Below, piece after piece: positions 21,295 through 33,331 of a stretch of 64,000 nt of DNA. The notes below the pieces were generated by a model. That model saw only the letters and a list, made by a program, of their open reading frames with translations, searched no databases and was not told the DNA's origin. How positions within the stretch are numbered: the stretch's first letter is position 1; each line of letters opens with the position of its first letter. The position numbers were made by a program, and so were the translations under genes. The stretch lies in NCBI GenBank assembly GCA_023375675.1, contig JALQBC010000005.1, positions 1,054,001 through 1,118,000 on the forward strand. The letters run 5' to 3'. This DNA is from Cytospora piceicola (lineage: Eukaryota > Ascomycota > Sordariomycetes > Diaporthales > Cytosporaceae).

Positions 21295-21851
21295 GCGGAG
21301 CGGCGCGGTGGACGCGGCGCTGCTATGACCCGGGCTGGTGAAGGCCCCGGTTTGGGTGAATCAGGGAGCAAGCCGGACGCTGGCATACCTGGTCGGTAGG
21401 CCACATACACCTGAGGGCATTTCCTCATGGTGCTTCCTGTGGCACCCTTCATACTTGTGATTATTATCAATGCTCTATATAATTCATGGTCGCTACAAGC
21501 CTATGTAGACTAATATAATCTCATAATACACTACAAAATCTTTTGAACCCATAAATATGTTTAGCTCGATATCCCCTTTTATATGTTAGCCCAAATGACA
21601 TGGGGTAATGTTGTCAGTGCTACGTTCCCAGGCGACGATGGATATGCAGTGTTCAACTGTCTTCTGCTGCCAATCTATGTTCTCCCAAAACAGTAAATTG
21701 GGGAACCAATATTATTTGAGTATTTGTCTAGTCCCTGCATAGACCCCGCGCCCTGTACCGTAAACCATGAACGCAAGTCAATACTAAACCATGAATGCGA
21801 TAATCCTCTTAGAAATAGCAATAACGACATAGGTATCCATTCCGCCCATCA
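21295..21851. other. Intergenic between two convergent genes
   Basis: 557 bp of 3' flanking sequence, AT-rich from about 21460 to 21720. No gene or repeat is apparent. Confidence 0.6.
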
Positions 21852-23717
21852 CTATAATTTCAACCAACCGGACTCCCCTCTCCGGTCCTTCTCAGTGCCC
21901 ACGCCTTCAGCGTACTTGCTCTCCTCCTCCTCAAACTTCGTCCTCTCCACCCGCTCTCTAGCAAGGAACGCCCTCGCGAACTTCCAGGCCTCCGTATCCG
22001 CCAAGTTCCAGGCCTCGATCGCGTTCCGGACGGCCAGGTCCCCCTTGTCCTTGCTGGCCCCGATCACATCCTTGGCCCTCTGCAGCAGCCGGGGCTCCCG
22101 CTCCAGCTCCTGGGGCTCGGCGACGGGGCCGTCGGCAGGGTCGTGCACGGGCTGCGGCCTCCTCTCCGGGCCGGGCACGGGCGTCTCCGACCTGCCCCGG
22201 TCGAGCCCCTCGGTCGGGATCACGAAGCCGAAGTGCCAGTCCAGGTCGTCCGGCAGGCCCTGCTCCGCGGGCAGCCAGATGGACTTGGAGGCGGCGAACT
22301 CGGCCGCCACGGCCTCCTTGAAGCGGAGCACGCGCGGCGCGCCGCCCACGCCGGTGCCCAGGTACTCCTTCGTCACCTCGGCGAGCCAGGCGTCGCGGCG
22401 GCAGTGCCGCCGCACCCAGGGGATGTCGATGTCGCCCCTGAGCTCGTTCATGGTGTGGAGGGTGTACGGGTGGGGCACGGTGCCGATGGTGTAGAGGCTG
22501 GTCGTGTTGCGATATCTCGAGGGGCTGGAGATTTTCCGGGGAGTTGATGACACGCAGGGTGCACACTTAGGGTTGTTTGGTGGACACGACGACTGGATAG
22601 GAGACTCGGTGCATTTCTGCAACCGGTTGGCCAGCTCAACCGCGGGCTGGACCATTGTCGTGGTATGATGAGGGAGTGGCTTCAAAACAGCGATGCCTTT
22701 GTTGAAGTTGATCTGCCAAGTGAGGTGCAAGTGAGAGTTGATGAGTTGATTCAAGGCCTTAAGCCCGGACTCACGGTTTTCCGTGATTGCTTTGGCAAGC
22801 TCTTCGTACTTGGCTCCTAATGTGTCGGCGTCATAGTAAGCCAATGATACGGCCCCCGAGTTTGTCATCAGAAGGTCCTGCGTGGTCTGGCTTTCCAGCA
22901 CAGCAGAGAGAAAGTCCTTTGCGTCCTTCAGCTTAGAGCTGCCCAGAGCGTTCTTGATCGCGACAGTGAGGGCGTGCTTGGTACCGGCCAGAAGACCGTC
23001 CCGAAGCCCTTCCCACTGCGTGACACCTTGATATTCACCCCGACGCAAGAAATTTAGCAACGGGTCATCGTGAGCCGCCATGGGAAAGAGCAGGTGGTGC
23101 GACAGCAACCCGCCGCCCATGTTCTCCCAGGCCAGCCACCTCATCACATCCGTCTTCATTTCCGGCTTAATATCCACCAACCGCTGCAGCTGCTCATACA
23201 GTGGGTTGTTCATTGCTTCCGCGTCACTCAAGACAATGGGCTTGAAGCCCTGCGCCCACCATGCCCGCCGCCACGACAGCAAAAGGTCGCTCTCCACCTT
23301 CTTAATCGCGTCTTCCCTCTGTATCGTAGTATCGTAGTAACAGTATATCGCTGTTCTCTCCGGCATGACAGGGAGTAAAGCCCTGTTCTCGTCAAGTGTA
23401 TAGCTCGAGCTGAAGGGAGTCACAAGCCAACTCCAGTCCGAGAACCATATCGATTGCCCATCCGTGTCGTTCGCCTGTCGCAATGGCGCGTGTGCTATTG
23501 TTTTGAAGGGGCTCCACGATGGCAGCGATTTCCACTTTGGTATGGAGACGGAGAATTTTCGATCTGACATGGAGAGGCTGGGCCCCGGGATAGACGAGGG
23601 CGCCGTGAAGAGGAGGCTGAAGACGGCGAAGATGGCGAGACTCGCGAGGAGGACGGATACGCGACGGGGCGAAACCCGGGGCAGCGGGCGCCCGCAGACG
23701 ACAATTTGCTTGGGCAT
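21852..23717 (-). CDS. Type II membrane protein, glycosyltransferase-like (uncharacterised)
   Basis: A single-exon ORF of 621 aa. A basic N-terminus is followed by one hydrophobic segment (about residues 20-39) and no other, which predicts a type II Golgi or ER anchor with a lumenal body. Residues around 105-215 hold AIYCYYDTT, LSWRRAWWAQGFKPIVLSDA and MKTDVMRWLAWENMGGGLLS. This order (a displaced sugar-nucleotide-like start, then DVMRWLAWENMGG) resembles the DLLRYxxLxxxGGxYxDxD region of GT32-type sugar transferases, but no DxD follows the GG. The C-terminal 120 residues are charged and GC-rich. I recognise it only as a fungal protein of unknown function; the glycosyltransferase link is an inference from motif layout. 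Confidence 0.75.
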   Translation of the reverse strand: MPKQIVVCGRPLPRVSPRRVSVLLASLAIFAVFSLLFTAPSSIPGPSLSMSDRKFSVSIPKWKSLPSWSPFKTIAHAPLRQANDTDGQSIWFSDWSWLVTPFSSSYTLDENRALLPVMPERTAIYCYYDTTIQREDAIKKVESDLLLSWRRAWWAQGFKPIVLSDAEAMNNPLYEQLQRLVDIKPEMKTDVMRWLAWENMGGGLLSHHLLFPMAAHDDPLLNFLRRGEYQGVTQWEGLRDGLLAGTKHALTVAIKNALGSSKLKDAKDFLSAVLESQTTQDLLMTNSGAVSLAYYDADTLGAKYEELAKAITENRESGLKALNQLINSHLHLTWQINFNKGIAVLKPLPHHTTTMVQPAVELANRLQKCTESPIQSSCPPNNPKCAPCVSSTPRKISSPSRYRNTTSLYTIGTVPHPYTLHTMNELRGDIDIPWVRRHCRRDAWLAEVTKEYLGTGVGGAPRVLRFKEAVAAEFAASKSIWLPAEQGLPDDLDWHFGFVIPTEGLDRGRSETPVPGPERRPQPVHDPADGPVAEPQELEREPRLLQRAKDVIGASKDKGDLAVRNAIEAWNLADTEAWKFARAFLARERVERTKFEEEESKYAEGVGTEKDRRGESGWLKL

Positions 23718-24600
23718 TGTGACGATTCGATTTCGGGAGCGGGATCAATCCGTGAAGCAAGCCGTGGAAGACGAGAGAGGGGGGAGGGGCGTGAAGGTAT
23801 GGTGTCTGAGAGCCGCGAGAGGTCTGACCGTGAGATAAGACGAGGCACGGAGATCGACACAGGCTCAATCGAGGAAGATAGTGACTTGAGGAGTTTGACG
23901 CCCGTCCAAAATAAATCGGCGTGTTAACAAGCCATCGACCACGTCATTGGGAGCCTATTGAAGCTGTGAGCAAAGCTCAACTCGATTTCGAGGACAAAGG
24001 CGTACAGTAGTGTGTATAATCGAGGGTGGACAGACTTGGGTAATGTCCCCATTCGGAGGGGAATCGTCAATGAGGCGCATGTGCCGGCGTATGAAATTAT
24101 CTAATTGCGTATCAGGTGCCTGGCAGCCCGTCAGGGATGTGATCCTCTAAGCCTGCAAGCCAAGGAGCCAGGGGAACTAACGCTGAACACCCGCAAGTGA
24201 GGCTCAGGCGGCTGGCTAGCCGGGGGGCTGCCGGGCTGCCGAGCTGCCGGGCTAGGCACATCGAACCCCCTTCCTCCTTTCTGGTTATGTCTAGCACATC
24301 AATCTAGCAAAGTACGTAAACCCAAACCACAAGTGATCATGCAGGTAATCTGGTATCATTGGTTTAACATTTATGTATTTGTGGTGATCAGCGATATGCG
24401 CTGCGATCGGGATAATATATGGATGCAGTAGGTATCCTCCCCAAAGCATAAGTAACACCTTCTGCCATGCAAGTGTCTGCCAGTAGAATATATCCAAGAA
24501 GTAAAAGCCAGAGGGATAATTATAGGTACACCGAACACGCCATATAAGCCCGAAGGACCTTTTTAGACATTATATACGCCGGGCCGTCTAAACCCCATTA
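23718..24600. other. Intergenic: promoter of the GT-like gene and 3' flank of the Uds1 gene
   Basis: 883 bp with no supportable gene. It includes a short direct repeat of GCTGCCGGGCT/GCTGCCGAGCT at about 24226-24254. Confidence 0.6.
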
Positions 24601-27266
24601 TTACCGCGGACTCAATGAACCTTTGCCCGGCCCTGCAGCCTTCCTGAGTGTCCGAACCTCGTCCTCTAGCTTTCTACGCCTGGCTTGCTCCTCCTGAGGG
24701 TGTGTTAGCTATTGCGCACAGCATGAAAGCGACTGATGTAAGACTTACCCTGATCTCTTCTTGGAATCTCTTCCTCTCCTCCTTCATCGTAGTGCGGAAC
24801 TGCTCGCTGAGCATGGAAGCACCAGCTCTCGGCCCGGTACCTGCAGCGTTCGGGCCTGCCTTGAACATCTCCGCCTCCAGCTGCTCTTTGAGCTTGTTGA
24901 CTTCCATGTTGTACCTCTCCCTCAATTTGGCAATGTCCGCCTCTAGCGTGGACTTTGTCAATATTGCTTCATCGAGACGGCTTTCTAGCGCAACCTTCTC
25001 CTTTTCTGACGCGAGCGTCTCCTTGGTCAGGTCCTCGAGCTCCTTCAACGTGGCCCCCAGCTCCCTCTTGAGCTTCTCCGTTTGCATGACCATCTCTTGC
25101 ATCTCCTTTCTCCTAGTCAGCGCTGCCACCTCGGCCGCGCGCTCTGAGCGAGACCCGTAGGCTCCCTCCAGCTCGGCCTTGGCGATGGTCAGCTCCGTCT
25201 TGAGCTCGACCAGCGCTAAGTTGACTTGCTCCAACTCTTCGTCCTTCACCTTGATCTGCTCCTGGAGCTTCCACTTCTCATCTTGCGTGGACTGTTTGAC
25301 ATCATCTGCATCCCTTAATTGCTCGGTCATGGTTCCCAGCTGAGCCTCAACAATCTCTAGTTTATCTTGTAGGGCCCTGGTGTCTGCTTCGAAAGCGGCT
25401 ACCTTGGCGTTCTTCTCTCGGAGTTGATCTCGCAATTGATCTTGAACGGCCGAAGTCGCTGCAGTCTCGTTCGCTGCTTGGGTGACTTGCATGGTGTCCA
25501 GGTCTGCAAGAGCTTGGGAAAGCTTCATCTGTGCCTCCGCGGCTTCCGCCTTGGCTTGCTGAGTATTCTCCTCACTGAAGGCCAGGAGATGCTTCGTCCG
25601 GTTGAGCTCCTCTACTTTGCTCCTCAATTCCTGGTCCTTCTCGGAATCCGACTTGTTATTCAGACCACGCTGCTGTTTGATCTGTCTCTTCAGTACCGCC
25701 TTTTGCTCCTTTAGGCTCGTGGACTGTCGGAACAACCACTGCACCTTAGCAGAGAATGCGTCCAGCGAGTAAGGCTCCTCGTAGTCGAAGGATTCGTCTG
25801 CGGATACGTCATCCTCGTCCTCATCTTCCACTCCTTGGCCAAGACGTACTTGTCTGCGAGCTTCCCGTTGCCGGTTGATATCTGCATAGCCTGATTGAAT
25901 CATGTTCCACAGGCCGGAGAGGACGTTCTCAATATGATCGGCCTGCTCTGCCCCGTCAGATGATGCAGCGGACCGCGCCAATTGTGTCTGTAGAACAGAC
26001 AAGGATGAATCGACCCAATCAAAGTGCTCGTCAAGTCCCGAACCGGTGTGTTCAGGTGGAGCGGGGTGGTCGCTGTCGGCTGATTGTATAGCATCGTGGA
26101 TCTGTCGGTTCAAAGCACTGAACCGCTCCTCGGCTTGTCGAAGTGATGCAATGCTGTCTGCCTGCGCCTGAGAGTCTTGCAGGATACTGTCCAGTCCTTG
26201 ACCTAGGTAATCCAGCTGACTATTCAGTAACTCCCCTGGTTCGATGTTTCCAGACGGCGCTGGACCGTAGTCGGTATTTTTTGTGGGATCCATCTGGATC
26301 ACCAATTCTCGTAGCCGGTTGTTCAAGTCCTCGAGGTTTCGCTCCGTGTTGGTGATAATGTCCAGCTGTCCAGCGTTCTGCTTCTTCAGCGTTTCCACCT
26401 CATCGCGTAGCTGGTTTGAACGTTCCCGTACCGGTGACCGCGGTGGTATGGGAATATCGCCTTTCAGTGGGCGGCCAAAGCCTTCAGGCTCGTCCAATGG
26501 GAAGTACAGGGCCCTGTCCAGGTCGTCATTGGGAAATTGCATACTATTCCGTCCATTCGTGTATGTGTAAAGACTCTCGGGACTCTGTGGTATGCCGTTA
26601 AGCATGGCGGGAGATGACTTCTTCTTGGACGAGGCCTTGTGTGTAAGCTGCAATATGGCGGCCGTATGTTGGAGCAGGCGACGTTGCGGTGCCAGAGCCT
26701 CTTTCTCCAGGTTGAAGAGCTCCGTCGCCAATTCCTCACACACACGCTCGCTCTCCATTCTTTCCATTGCCGTCTCTTGCGCATTCGGGTCGACGGTTGC
26801 CCGGTTACCAATCTTCCCGGCCGTGTACAGTTTGGACATGGATATCGCGGCATCTCGATATTTGGTTTGGATGGCCAAGTTGGCACGGGCCTGTTCGATG
26901 CGCACTGTCAAGGACTGAATCTGCTTCTTGAGGTCGTCCACCTCTTCCTGCGACAGAATCTCCCATTCTTTGCTGTCCGTCAAGGCGGTCTCCGTGAGTA
27001 GGTGGACTTGGATCGGATCCTTGAGGTCGACATGTAGTGAGCTTTGCGGTCGGTCGGTATTCAACTGGAGGCTTTGTTAATAGAGAACAAGTCTGTCGCA
27101 AAGGTGGAGGGTGACGAACAGGATTGTAGCGCGGCTTCTCTGGCGCGAAGCCATTCACCGCATCACTCCTATATCCCTCCAAGATCTGTTTCCCTCCCGG
27201 GCCTACGCCCTGGGCAGGGGATAGGAGGCCATCATAGCCATTATTGCCCGTGGAGGCCCCGTTCAT
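24601..27266 (-). CDS. Uds1 (up-regulated during septation) domain coiled-coil protein
   Basis: Three exons (27266-27120, 27064-24749, 24693-24601) give 851 aa. The N-terminal 49 residues are Gly/Asn-rich. The Uds1-type domain begins at HLLTETALTDSKEWEILSQE and continues through VDDLKKQIQSLTVRIEQARA and ISMSKLYTAGK (about residues 60-160). The rest is mostly long coiled coil, with a Ser/Pro/Asp-rich linker around 170-460 and an unbroken heptad region from about 490 to the end. Uds1 proteins are linked by name to septation in fission yeast; a structural or cytoskeletal role at septa is inferred. Intron 1 (55 bp) has an unusual donor (GTTCGT) but a good ATTAAC branch; intron 2 is standard. The gene is divergent from RAT1. 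Confidence 0.85.
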
Positions 27267-28505
27267 CCTTGCCTTGAAGCTTTTATACAACAGGGAAGTG
27301 ACGTCAAAGCATCATACAAAGCCGAGGGTATGAGAGTTCTAATTCGCTCGCAGGAACACAGGTAGGGATGTAGTTCGAGTGGGTTTGTTTATGTTGGTGC
27401 CAAGGTTGTTGTTGAACGAAGACGTGATCCAGGTATGGAGGGAATCACGGTGGGTTTAAAAGAGCGACAACTTCCTAGAGAAGCGGGAGAGTGAATCAAG
27501 GGTCTGGGCAGTTCATTAGAGAGTTTTCATTGCCACATGGTCAAATTGGTTTTTGGAAAGGAATCACGGAATATCGTCGCCAATCTGAAAGACTCACCAC
27601 CAAATAGTAGATCATCATTCCGAGTCCGCAAAAGGGGTGCGAGCACAGTGGACAGGGGGGCCCCGAGCACGCCTAAGCCACCCCGCTAACCAGAATGATC
27701 CTCCTGGAGTTTCTTTACGATAGGCACCTCCGGTCACGCCTGGTACGCTCGTGGCACTTTGGCCGACTTGACTTGCAGATTATCTTCATAATCTACGTCG
27801 ACACGCAATCAGCAATGGCTAACCACATGCACCAGCAATTTCAGGGTCTTCGTGATCCAGAGAGAGGCACCTGGTTAAGGTCCTTCGCGATTGTGTACAT
27901 AGGTACCTACCTGGACGAGCAATGTACACCATAATCCGTCTAACCCATTAGGGTTCGGGTCTTCAAAACTACTTCCGCATATGGCAAGACCCTGGATTCT
28001 GGAAGCGGGGCCTGTGCGCTAGAGCCGCATTGCAGTTCCAAGGTCCGCGAAACTTGAAAGTCGCATTCTTCTAAAACTTCCCGCCTTTGACATCAACACC
28101 TTCGTCGACCCTCGACTTTTTCCATCCTCACCAGGCCCTTTATTCCGCGGCCTGCGTACTCCATCCCTACGGCCAGAGATTATTTCTTTGATCTCGATTT
28201 GAACTCGTTCAGCACAGTCGAGTTCGATATCGGCTGTCTTCGATTTCTCCGGCGCATTGCAGACTGATCAGTGTGAACTGCAGGCAGCATCTCCAAACGT
28301 TCCCCAGGGCACCTTTGTTATCGCGGCACGACATACATGAATAGCCCATCGCTACTTATCGCATCTCCAGTGTCGTTCCTGTCAAGAAATTGCAATACCT
28401 GATTCATCGCTACGCGACCGTCACTCGCCACGCCATTCGCTTTAATCCCACCTTATCCGAACCAACAGTGCTGGTAGAGGCGCCTTGCCCTCCACATCTG
28501 ACAAC
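27267..28505. promoter_or_regulatory. Divergent Uds1/RAT1 intergenic region
   Basis: 1.24 kb with no supportable gene. The RAT1-proximal 400 bp are pyrimidine-rich, as expected for a fungal promoter and leader. A TAGGTACCTACCT element lies near 27900. Confidence 0.6.
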
Positions 28506-31500
28506 ATGGGAATTCCCGCCGCTTTCCGATGGCTCTCGACCAAATACCCTAAGATCATCTCTCCGGTCGTCGAGGACCAGCCTATCACCATGGATGATGG
28601 CACCGTCATTCCTGTTGACGCCACTGGTCCCAACCCCAACGGTGAAGAATTCGACAACCTGTACCTGGACATGAACGGCATTGTCCACCCCTGCTCGCAT
28701 CCTGAGGATAGGCCTCCACCTAAGGATGAGGAGGAGATGATGGTTGAGATCTTCAAATACACCGACCGAGTGGTCAACATGGTAAGGCCGCGCAAGTTGC
28801 TCATGATCGCTGTTGGTAAGTCAACCCTACACCCCTACCCTGCAGCTTTCATCACGCTAACGGTCCTACTCTAGATGGTGTCGCTCCTCGTGCCAAAATG
28901 AACCAGCAACGCTCCCGGCGTTTCCGTGCTGCCCAGGAGGCGAAGGAAAAGGAGGAAGACAAGCAACAGTTGATCACCCTGCTGAAGCAACAAAATGGTG
29001 GTCACCATCCCGCGGAGTCTACCGAGGAGGTTGTCAAGAAAGCTTTTGACTCCAACTCTATCACACCCGGTACCCCCTTCATGGACATTCTGGCTTCCAG
29101 TCTGAGGTACTGGTGCAGCTACAAGTTGAACACCGATCCAGCATGGGCTAAGGTGAAGGTCATCATCTCTGATGCGACCGTCCCTGGTGAGGGTGAACAC
29201 AAGATCATGAATTTTGTTCGCTCCCAGCGTTCCTCACCAGACCATGACCCAAACACCCGCCACGTCATCTATGGTCTAGATGCCGATCTTATCATGCTTG
29301 GACTGGCTACGCATGAGCCTCATTTCCGTGTTCTACGTGAGGATGTCTTCGCCCAAGACAACAGGACCAGAATGTGTAAGTTGTGTGGGCAAAAGGGCCA
29401 TGATGCCCAGAATTGCCGCGGAGAAGCCAAGGACAAGGACACCGATTTCGACGGCAAGGATAATGCCGTTCCCTTGAAGCCCTTCATTTGGCTTCACGTT
29501 TCCATTCTCCGCGAGTATCTCGCTGTCGAACTCAGTGTGCCCGACCTTCCTTTCCGTTGGGATATTGAGCGCGCTATTGATGATTGGGTTTTCATGTGCT
29601 TCTTCGTGGGCAATGATTTCTTGCCTCATCTTCCTGCCCTTGAGATCCGTGAGAACGGAATTGATACACTTACAGCCATCTGGAAAGACAACCTGCCATA
29701 TATGGGTGGCTTCCTCACCAAAGATGGACATTGCGACCTGGAGCGGGCACAACTTATTCTGGCTGGACTCGCCAAACAGGAGGATGCTATATTCCGCAGA
29801 AGAAAGGAGACTGAGGATCGTCGTGAAGCCAACTTCAAGAGGAGAAAGCTTAACGAGCAGCGACATGGAGGCGGCCGGAATGACGGACCACCCCAAGGCA
29901 GAAGCAAAGCCACGAAGGTGGATAACATGGTTCCTGGCCTTGCTCCCGACGCAGCTTTCATGCCGATCTCGAGCTTGCCCGGTCCCATACCCAAGGCCAT
30001 CACTCACGACATGGTTGTCAATCGGAGCACATTGCAGAGTGCCAACACGGCCAATAAGAGCGCGGCCAGTGTGTTGAAGAGCCAACTACTGAAGGGCAAA
30101 ACTACAGAGTCCACAGAAGAAACCGCGACTGCCGAAGGAGCTCAGCAAACACAGGAGACTCCACCGTTGGCTGGACTCAAGCGCAAAGCAGAACTTGTCG
30201 AGCAAGACGGCGCCAGCACCCCTAGCGCTGGCAGTCCAGATGTGGCTACTCCAGCTGCTCCTGAAGATGATGGACCGACTGACAGTGTAAGGCTCTGGGA
30301 GGACGGATATGCCGACAGATACTACGAACAGAAGTTCCACGTCGACCCAAAGGATGCCGAATTCCGTAAATCGGTGGGGCACGCTTACGTGGAGGGTCTG
30401 GCATGGGTGCTTATGTACTATTTCCAAGGTTGCCCATCTTGGGAGTGGTACTACCCTTACCACTATGCACCGTTCGCGGCGGACTTTGTGGAGTTGGACC
30501 AAGTTAAGATCGACTTCAAGAAAGGAAGAATATCCAAGCCCTATGAACAACTCATGAGTGTTCTGCCCGCAGCTTCGAGACACTCCATCCCCGAGGTTTT
30601 CCACGATCTCATGACGAACGAGAAGAGCGACATCATCGATTTTTATCCAGAGGATTTCCAGGTCGATTTGAACGGGAAGAAGATGGCATGGCAGGGCGTT
30701 GCACTTTTGCCATTCATTGACATGCCCCGACTGTTGACCGCTATGGACAAGAAGTATGAATTGATGACCGCAGATGAGATCGCGAGGAATGAAATGGGAA
30801 AGGATGTTCTCATATTATCGGACGCCCACCCAGAGCTATACGAAGAGATCATTACTCACTTCTACTCCAAGAAGCAAGGGCCTCCAACGTATACGCTCAA
30901 CCCGAGGACAAGTGACGGCCTTGGGGGCGAGATTGAGAAAATCGCAGACTACCTGCCCCATGGGACGCTTACATATCCACTTGAGAGGAAGGCAATGCCT
31001 GACATTGACTACGACCGCTCTCTGAGGTAAGCCATTAAATTAGAGCCGTACCCCTGTCTTTCATGAAGCAGTGACTAATTATACACAGTGTCCATTACGA
31101 GATGCCCAGCAGCGCGCACACGCACAAGTCCATGTTGCTTCGCGGTGTCAAGCTGCCAACGCCAGCCCTCGACCGTAACGACATCGAGGAGTTGCGAAAC
31201 AAGGGTCGTAGGTCAGGCAGAAGCTACGGTGGTGTGCCTTTGGGTGGGAACAACTACAGGGGCCGCGGCCAGCAGTTCAACTACGGTCCAGGACGAAGCT
31301 ACCAAGGTGGAGGTCGTGGGTCTGACCGAGGACCTCCAGGAGGAGGCTATGGTGGCCGAAACAATTACTCCCAGCCACCCAGAAACGATGGTGGATATCC
31401 GGCACCCCCTCCGAACTGGATACCTCCGCCTCCTGGAGCTGCCGCATTTGGGAATGGATTGCCACCTCCGCCCCCGCCCGCTCATTCTTATGGTAACGGC

Positions 31501-31761
31501 GGCGGGTATGGTGGATATGGCGGCGGTTACGGAGGAGGAGGAGGATACAACCAGGGCTACGGCGGTGGCGGCGGCGGTGGCTACGGTGCCCCGCCTCCAG
31601 CCCCTGGGCAGTACTACGGTGGAGGTGGCGGTAGAGGAGGATACCAAGGCCAGGGGTACCAGCAGCCTCCTCCGGGCGGCAATGGCTACAACGGTGGATA
31701 TGGCGGTGACAGGGGTCATGATCGTGGGTATGGCAACAACAACGGTGGCTATCGCCGCTAG
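28506..31761 (+). CDS. RAT1: 5'-3' exoribonuclease 2 (Rat1/Xrn2)
   Basis: This nuclear 5'-3' exonuclease trims rRNA and snoRNA precursors and drives torpedo termination of RNA polymerase II. Three exons (28506-28815, 28875-31026, 31089-31761) give 1044 aa. The start [11 protein letters not shown] is the invariant Xrn N-terminus. Catalytic motifs are present: [43 protein letters not shown] and [24 protein letters not shown] knuckle [14 protein letters not shown] (about 271-284) is typical of fungal Rat1/Dhp1. The conserved C-terminal region includes [20 protein letters not shown], and the last 180 residues form a Gly/Tyr/Pro-rich RGG-like tail. Intron 1 splits the codon for the Asp of DGVAP. 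YSH1, which makes its RNA entry site, lies 21 kb upstream. Confidence 0.97.
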
Positions 31762-32845
31762 GACTGGGACATCAGATATGGCGGACTCAACTGGGATATT
31801 TGACTATGTTGGGCATAGTATCACGGATGGATCAAAGGTTTAAACGACAAAACGGAGTGCTCAAAATATGGATTTGCATCGAAATACAGGAGAACATGCT
31901 TGCCATGGTTGCAGTGTAAGAAATGCCACGATCGTATAGACTTGTTTTCTATCTCTCTGTTCCTCTATCTCTGTAGTTTGGAAGCAAGCCTGTGACCTAC
32001 GGCGGCCTGTCTCTGAGATCACCTCAAAGCTGGTGTTGGCAAGACCACGGTGCATGTGGAATGCCTGTGCGTTGTCACCGGATTCTACCTGTCACGACTT
32101 ATAGCTTCTAGCGACAGTACAGCGAAGTATAGCTATGTTAGACAACGCCTCCCTATCACTATATGAAGCCAGTCGATTTCCAGCCTTCCCGGCAGCTAAT
32201 GTCGATTTGAAGAGAAGAAGAGAAGCGCAGCCGAATTGCTTCATTAGGCTCGAAACAGATCCAGGCTAACTCACCATGAGGGAGAATAGACAGCCCCTGC
32301 AGCACCCAATACGGGCAGTATGAGCTTGGATGAGGTTGTCAAGCATAGCTGACCAATGTCCCCAGCCTGAGCAAAGTGCGCCTGCCTAGATTGCTATAAG
32401 ATCCATCGTTTAACCCTTGCCGCTAGTGACAGCTCTCGGGGAATTGTATTTGAGTCCTTGTAGCGTTGCACGAAGCTGCGTTGTGGTCCAAGCAGTCCGA
32501 AAATATACAAGAAGCAATCTTGATAGGGTGCCCCATTTATCGATATAAGAGATACTCTTGAGGCCGTGGTTTTGTTTCGATAGCGACCTCCGCTGCACTA
32601 TGTGCTCTTTGTGCCCAGCCTAAGGTCTGTTAGGCACCAATCCAGAACAATTCTCCACAATCCGCCTAGGATGACAGTACTAACCGAAGACATATTGTGA
32701 GGGTTGTTAGAACGCTCGGAGTATTCCGATGCTCAAATGTCGCCAGCATAAATGACTTCCCAAATGAGTCTGCATATTTACGAGGCACACCGAAATAGAC
32801 TCTTGACCCTGCAAGGCCAAACATGTGGGATATTCCGTCCTGAGA
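31762..32845. other. Intergenic: 3' flanks of RAT1 and the MFSCC gene
   Basis: 1.08 kb with no gene I can support; small ORFs here show no family pattern and no coding bias. Confidence 0.55.
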
Positions 32846-33331
32846 TCAAGATCCAGCACCAAATGGCTGTGTGCCAGCATAATCATATTGGAGTGATCCC
32901 CCATACGTGAGGCTTGAATAGCCCAGCTGTGTGTTATTGTTGAGCCCGGTGGCTGTGTATCCACTATTGTCCTTTCCAGACGCAAATCCAGATCCGGGTT
33001 TAGAAGATGTGCCGCCGTTCAGACTGGTACTCGGCGGTTGAAGTTTACATGAAGCGTTATTGCTCGCTTGGTCGACAGATGTCCCTTCCCCAAAGTAAAG
33101 ATAGTCAGTCGGCAGAACCTCGTTCTTCTTCCTCCGGTCGGACGTTGTGCTCGGCCTATTCTGACCGGCGTTTGACGGCTTTCTCAGTCCTGTTGTCGAT
33201 GCGGCGCTCTCGTCCCTCTGCCATGACGGGACATAAGCCTTGGCTTGCTCTTTGATCGACACCTCCTTGATGTGGGGAACGCTTGACGGTGTTTCGTTGC
33301 CGCCTTTCCGTGTGAAGCAACATGAGAACAT
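32846..33331 (-). CDS. Hypothetical small protein with MFSCC N-terminus
   Basis: A 161-aa single-exon ORF begins MFSCCFTRKGG, two adjacent cysteines followed by basic residues. That is a common context for S-acylation and peripheral membrane attachment; Gly2 is absent, so N-myristoylation is not expected. It continues with IKEQAKAYVPSWQRDESAA and a Ser/Gly/Asn/Thr-rich disordered body, and ends with a Tyr/Gly-rich tail (LGYSSLTYGGSLQYDYAG). There is no signal peptide and no transmembrane segment. I do not recognise the family. The composition is unlike an antisense shadow and no other gene competes for the interval, but coding status is not proven. Confidence 0.5.
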   Translation of the reverse strand: MFSCCFTRKGGNETPSSVPHIKEVSIKEQAKAYVPSWQRDESAASTTGLRKPSNAGQNRPSTTSDRRKKNEVLPTDYLYFGEGTSVDQASNNASCKLQPPSTSLNGGTSSKPGSGFASGKDNSGYTATGLNNNTQLGYSSLTYGGSLQYDYAGTQPFGAGS

